NCBI GenBank assembly: GCA_946811695.1 | Contig: OX328128.1 | Coordinates: 71,850,108 to 71,914,107, forward strand | Reading direction: 5' to 3' | Source of the DNA: Gonocerus acuteangulatus | Lineage: Eukaryota > Arthropoda > Insecta > Hemiptera > Coreidae | Length of the DNA stretch: 64,000 nucleotides | Shown here: positions 63,810 through 64,000 of the stretch, piece after piece | How positions within the stretch are numbered: the first letter of the stretch is position 1 | How the letters are laid out: each line of letters begins with the position of its first letter | Notes under the pieces: generated by a model | The model's input: the letters and a program-made list of their open reading frames with translations, nothing else | What the model was told of the DNA's origin: nothing | Database searches by the model: none | Translations under genes and position numbers: made by a program

Positions 63810-63930
63810 TATAAACATTTTAATGGGGGCCATTTTCGGTGTCTAAAAGGTAGGCTCGAGGAAGATTTGAAGACATTTTCAGAAAATTCCTAAAAAGTGC
63901 AAATTCATACAATACTTCGGATAGTGCTAA
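63485..63930 (+). repeat. Modular repeat family R, copy 4 (diverged, ~2 modules)
   Basis: ACCGATTTAGTTTACTTTTAC, GCCGAGTTTCGTTGCAATAC and GGTTAACGAACTCATACAGTC, then an (AT)n (63,758-63,807) and the tail TTTTAATGGGGGCCATTTTC to ATAGTGCTAAAA. No head module, more diverged than the other copies. Confidence 0.8.
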
Positions 63931-64000
63931 AAAGTGGGGAAAAAACTAAAACTTTGTTTTTTTGTACTCCGATATTTGACATTCATACAAATTAAGATTA

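Overview
This is an arthropod-like nuclear genome window. It is AT-rich and crowded with (AT)n microsatellites and mobile-element debris. The evidence for an arthropod is: a nuclear mitochondrial insertion keeping atp6 before cox3 and reading TGA as Trp; BEL/Pao, I-clade, RTE-type and Merlin-like elements; a Helitron of the arthropod type; and a Ras-like RGK gene with the short C-terminal motif of that family. The species cannot be fixed from the sequence. No prokaryotic features were found.

One host gene is clear: a minus-strand RGK-family small GTPase. Five coding exons (61,585-61,766; 40,689-40,780; 39,892-40,084; 39,307-39,393; 38,089-38,255) join with consistent splice phases from the P-loop to the stop codon. 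The initiator exon must lie upstream, beyond the right edge or unrecognised. The first visible intron is 20.8 kb and filled with transposons. A separate possible minus-strand terminal exon lies at 32,448-32,535.

Inside that intron, on the opposite strand, is a BEL/Pao LTR retrotransposon (48,553-59,284). Its two 308-bp LTRs read the same throughout. Its polyprotein frame has lost the reverse transcriptase core and RNase H by an in-frame deletion. Its integrase frame is split by a near full-length I-clade LINE (52,059-57,705) with intact ORF1 and ORF2 and a 12-bp target-site duplication.

Left to right: 1-13 kb holds SINEs, a foldback element, decayed LINE tails and a modular ~145-bp repeat family. 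13-21 kb is a nest: small MITEs, a 1.1-kb foldback, a Merlin-like pseudogene, a ~117-bp tandem array carrying a 5S-rRNA-headed SINE, then an atp6-cox3 NUMT interrupted by a LINE tail, a SINE, an RTE fragment, an A-rich insert and a 1.9-kb inverted-repeat element. 21-33 kb is sparse: a foldback, a tRNA-headed SINE, a 62-bp repeat and a TTAA-flanked MITE. 33.7-36.7 kb is a LINE ORF1-like pseudogene with 30 tandem 72-bp repeats. 37.2-37.7 kb is a Helitron inserted at an (AT)n tract. 41.2-42.3 kb is an RTE-like fragment with a 27-copy 32-bp minisatellite grown from its own coding sequence. 42.9-47 kb has a TA-flanked MITE and two more modular repeats. 59-64 kb carries the first visible RGK exon, a MITE beside it and further repeats.

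No new operon-like or defence system is visible. The most unusual material is repeat biology: coding segments turned into minisatellites, a SINE tail shared by unrelated RNA heads, element borders repeatedly falling on (AT)n, and a NUMT that works as a dated target for several insertions.
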